From JAAYCI01 sp964370445 (GTDB taxonomy: Bacteria; Bacillota; Clostridia; Oscillospirales; Ruminococcaceae), in assembly GCA_964370445.1 (NCBI GenBank), contig CAYJJK010000065.1, forward strand, positions 1-15,090: a stretch of 15,090 nucleotides of DNA, read 5' to 3'. The stretch's first letter is position 1; each line of letters begins with the position of its first letter. Shown one piece after another: positions 15,039-15,090 of the stretch. A program made the translations under genes and the position numbers. The notes under the pieces are model-generated. The model saw only the letters and a program-made list of their open reading frames with translations. It did not search any database and was not told the origin of the DNA.

Positions 15039-15090
15039 TCAATCGGTTTCGGCACACTTTGCCATGCGATAAATGGCTTCCATATCTTGC
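15039..15090 (-). CDS. 3' end of a minus-strand gene, partial
   Basis: On the minus strand the frame entering at 15090 reads QDMEAIYRMAKCAETD and stops with TGA at 15041-15039. Its codon use resembles the other genes. A second minus-strand frame is also open here and stops at 15019-15017 (ending PIDVRKGEY), so the frame is not certain. Too little is present to name a product. Confidence 0.4.
   Translation of the reverse strand, partial: QDMEAIYRMAKCAETD

Overview
The window looks like chromosome of a low-to-mid GC Firmicute, most likely an anaerobic gut-type Clostridium-group bacterium (Oscillospirales-like). The evidence is strong AGGAGG ribosome sites, sigma-A type promoters, a single-chain clostridial PurL, a type III pantothenate kinase, an ECF transporter S component, and several Ala/Ser/Pro/Thr-rich envelope proteins. 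A run of exactly 100 N (4626-4725) inside a tandem repeat shows that this is a scaffolded draft or metagenome assembly.

Layout. (1) 1-3303, + strand: the 3' part of purL and then purB, a purine biosynthesis unit closed by a probable terminator at 3354-3402. (2) 3410-7238, + strand: a near-consensus sigma-A promoter (TTGACC-17-TATAAT) drives a two-gene envelope operon. Its first gene is a zinc-ribbon/one-TM/extracellular protein of the TcaA/YvbJ type, whose cytoplasmic linker carries a 57-bp (19-aa) tandem repeat broken by the assembly gap. The second is a VanY-type D,D-carboxypeptidase with a TTG start. (3) 7237-7903: an intergenic region with leftward signals. These are a good intrinsic terminator pointing left, a 48-codon cysteine-rich gene on the minus strand (DUF6485-like) with its own promoter and ribosome site, and a perfect 9-bp inverted repeat between it and coaX. 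(4) 7904-12075, + strand: coaX, an uncharacterised secreted/one-TM acidic-tail protein, a stand-alone left-handed beta-helix protein resembling the GlmU acetyltransferase domain, and glmM. This links CoA supply with amino-sugar and cell-wall precursor synthesis. (5) 12130-12226: a 22-bp-arm inverted repeat, probably a two-way terminator between convergent genes. (6) 12247-14541, minus strand: a secreted Ala/Ser-rich protein, an AT-rich orphan, and an ECF S component resembling the pantothenate (PanT) group with a clear promoter. (7) 14622-15090: no convincing complete gene. It holds a strong hairpin terminator, a cluster of RNA-like stem-loops, and the 3' end of a minus-strand gene leaving the window.

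Most genes are conventional housekeeping or envelope genes. I did not find a clear new defence or mobile system. The best leads are the hidden Cys-rich mini-gene with its divergent control region, two unexplained leftward-terminated non-coding stretches (7260-7627 and about 14788-14945) that could encode small RNAs, the expanding repeat in the TcaA-like protein, and the uncharacterised 381-aa membrane protein between coaX and the amino-sugar genes.
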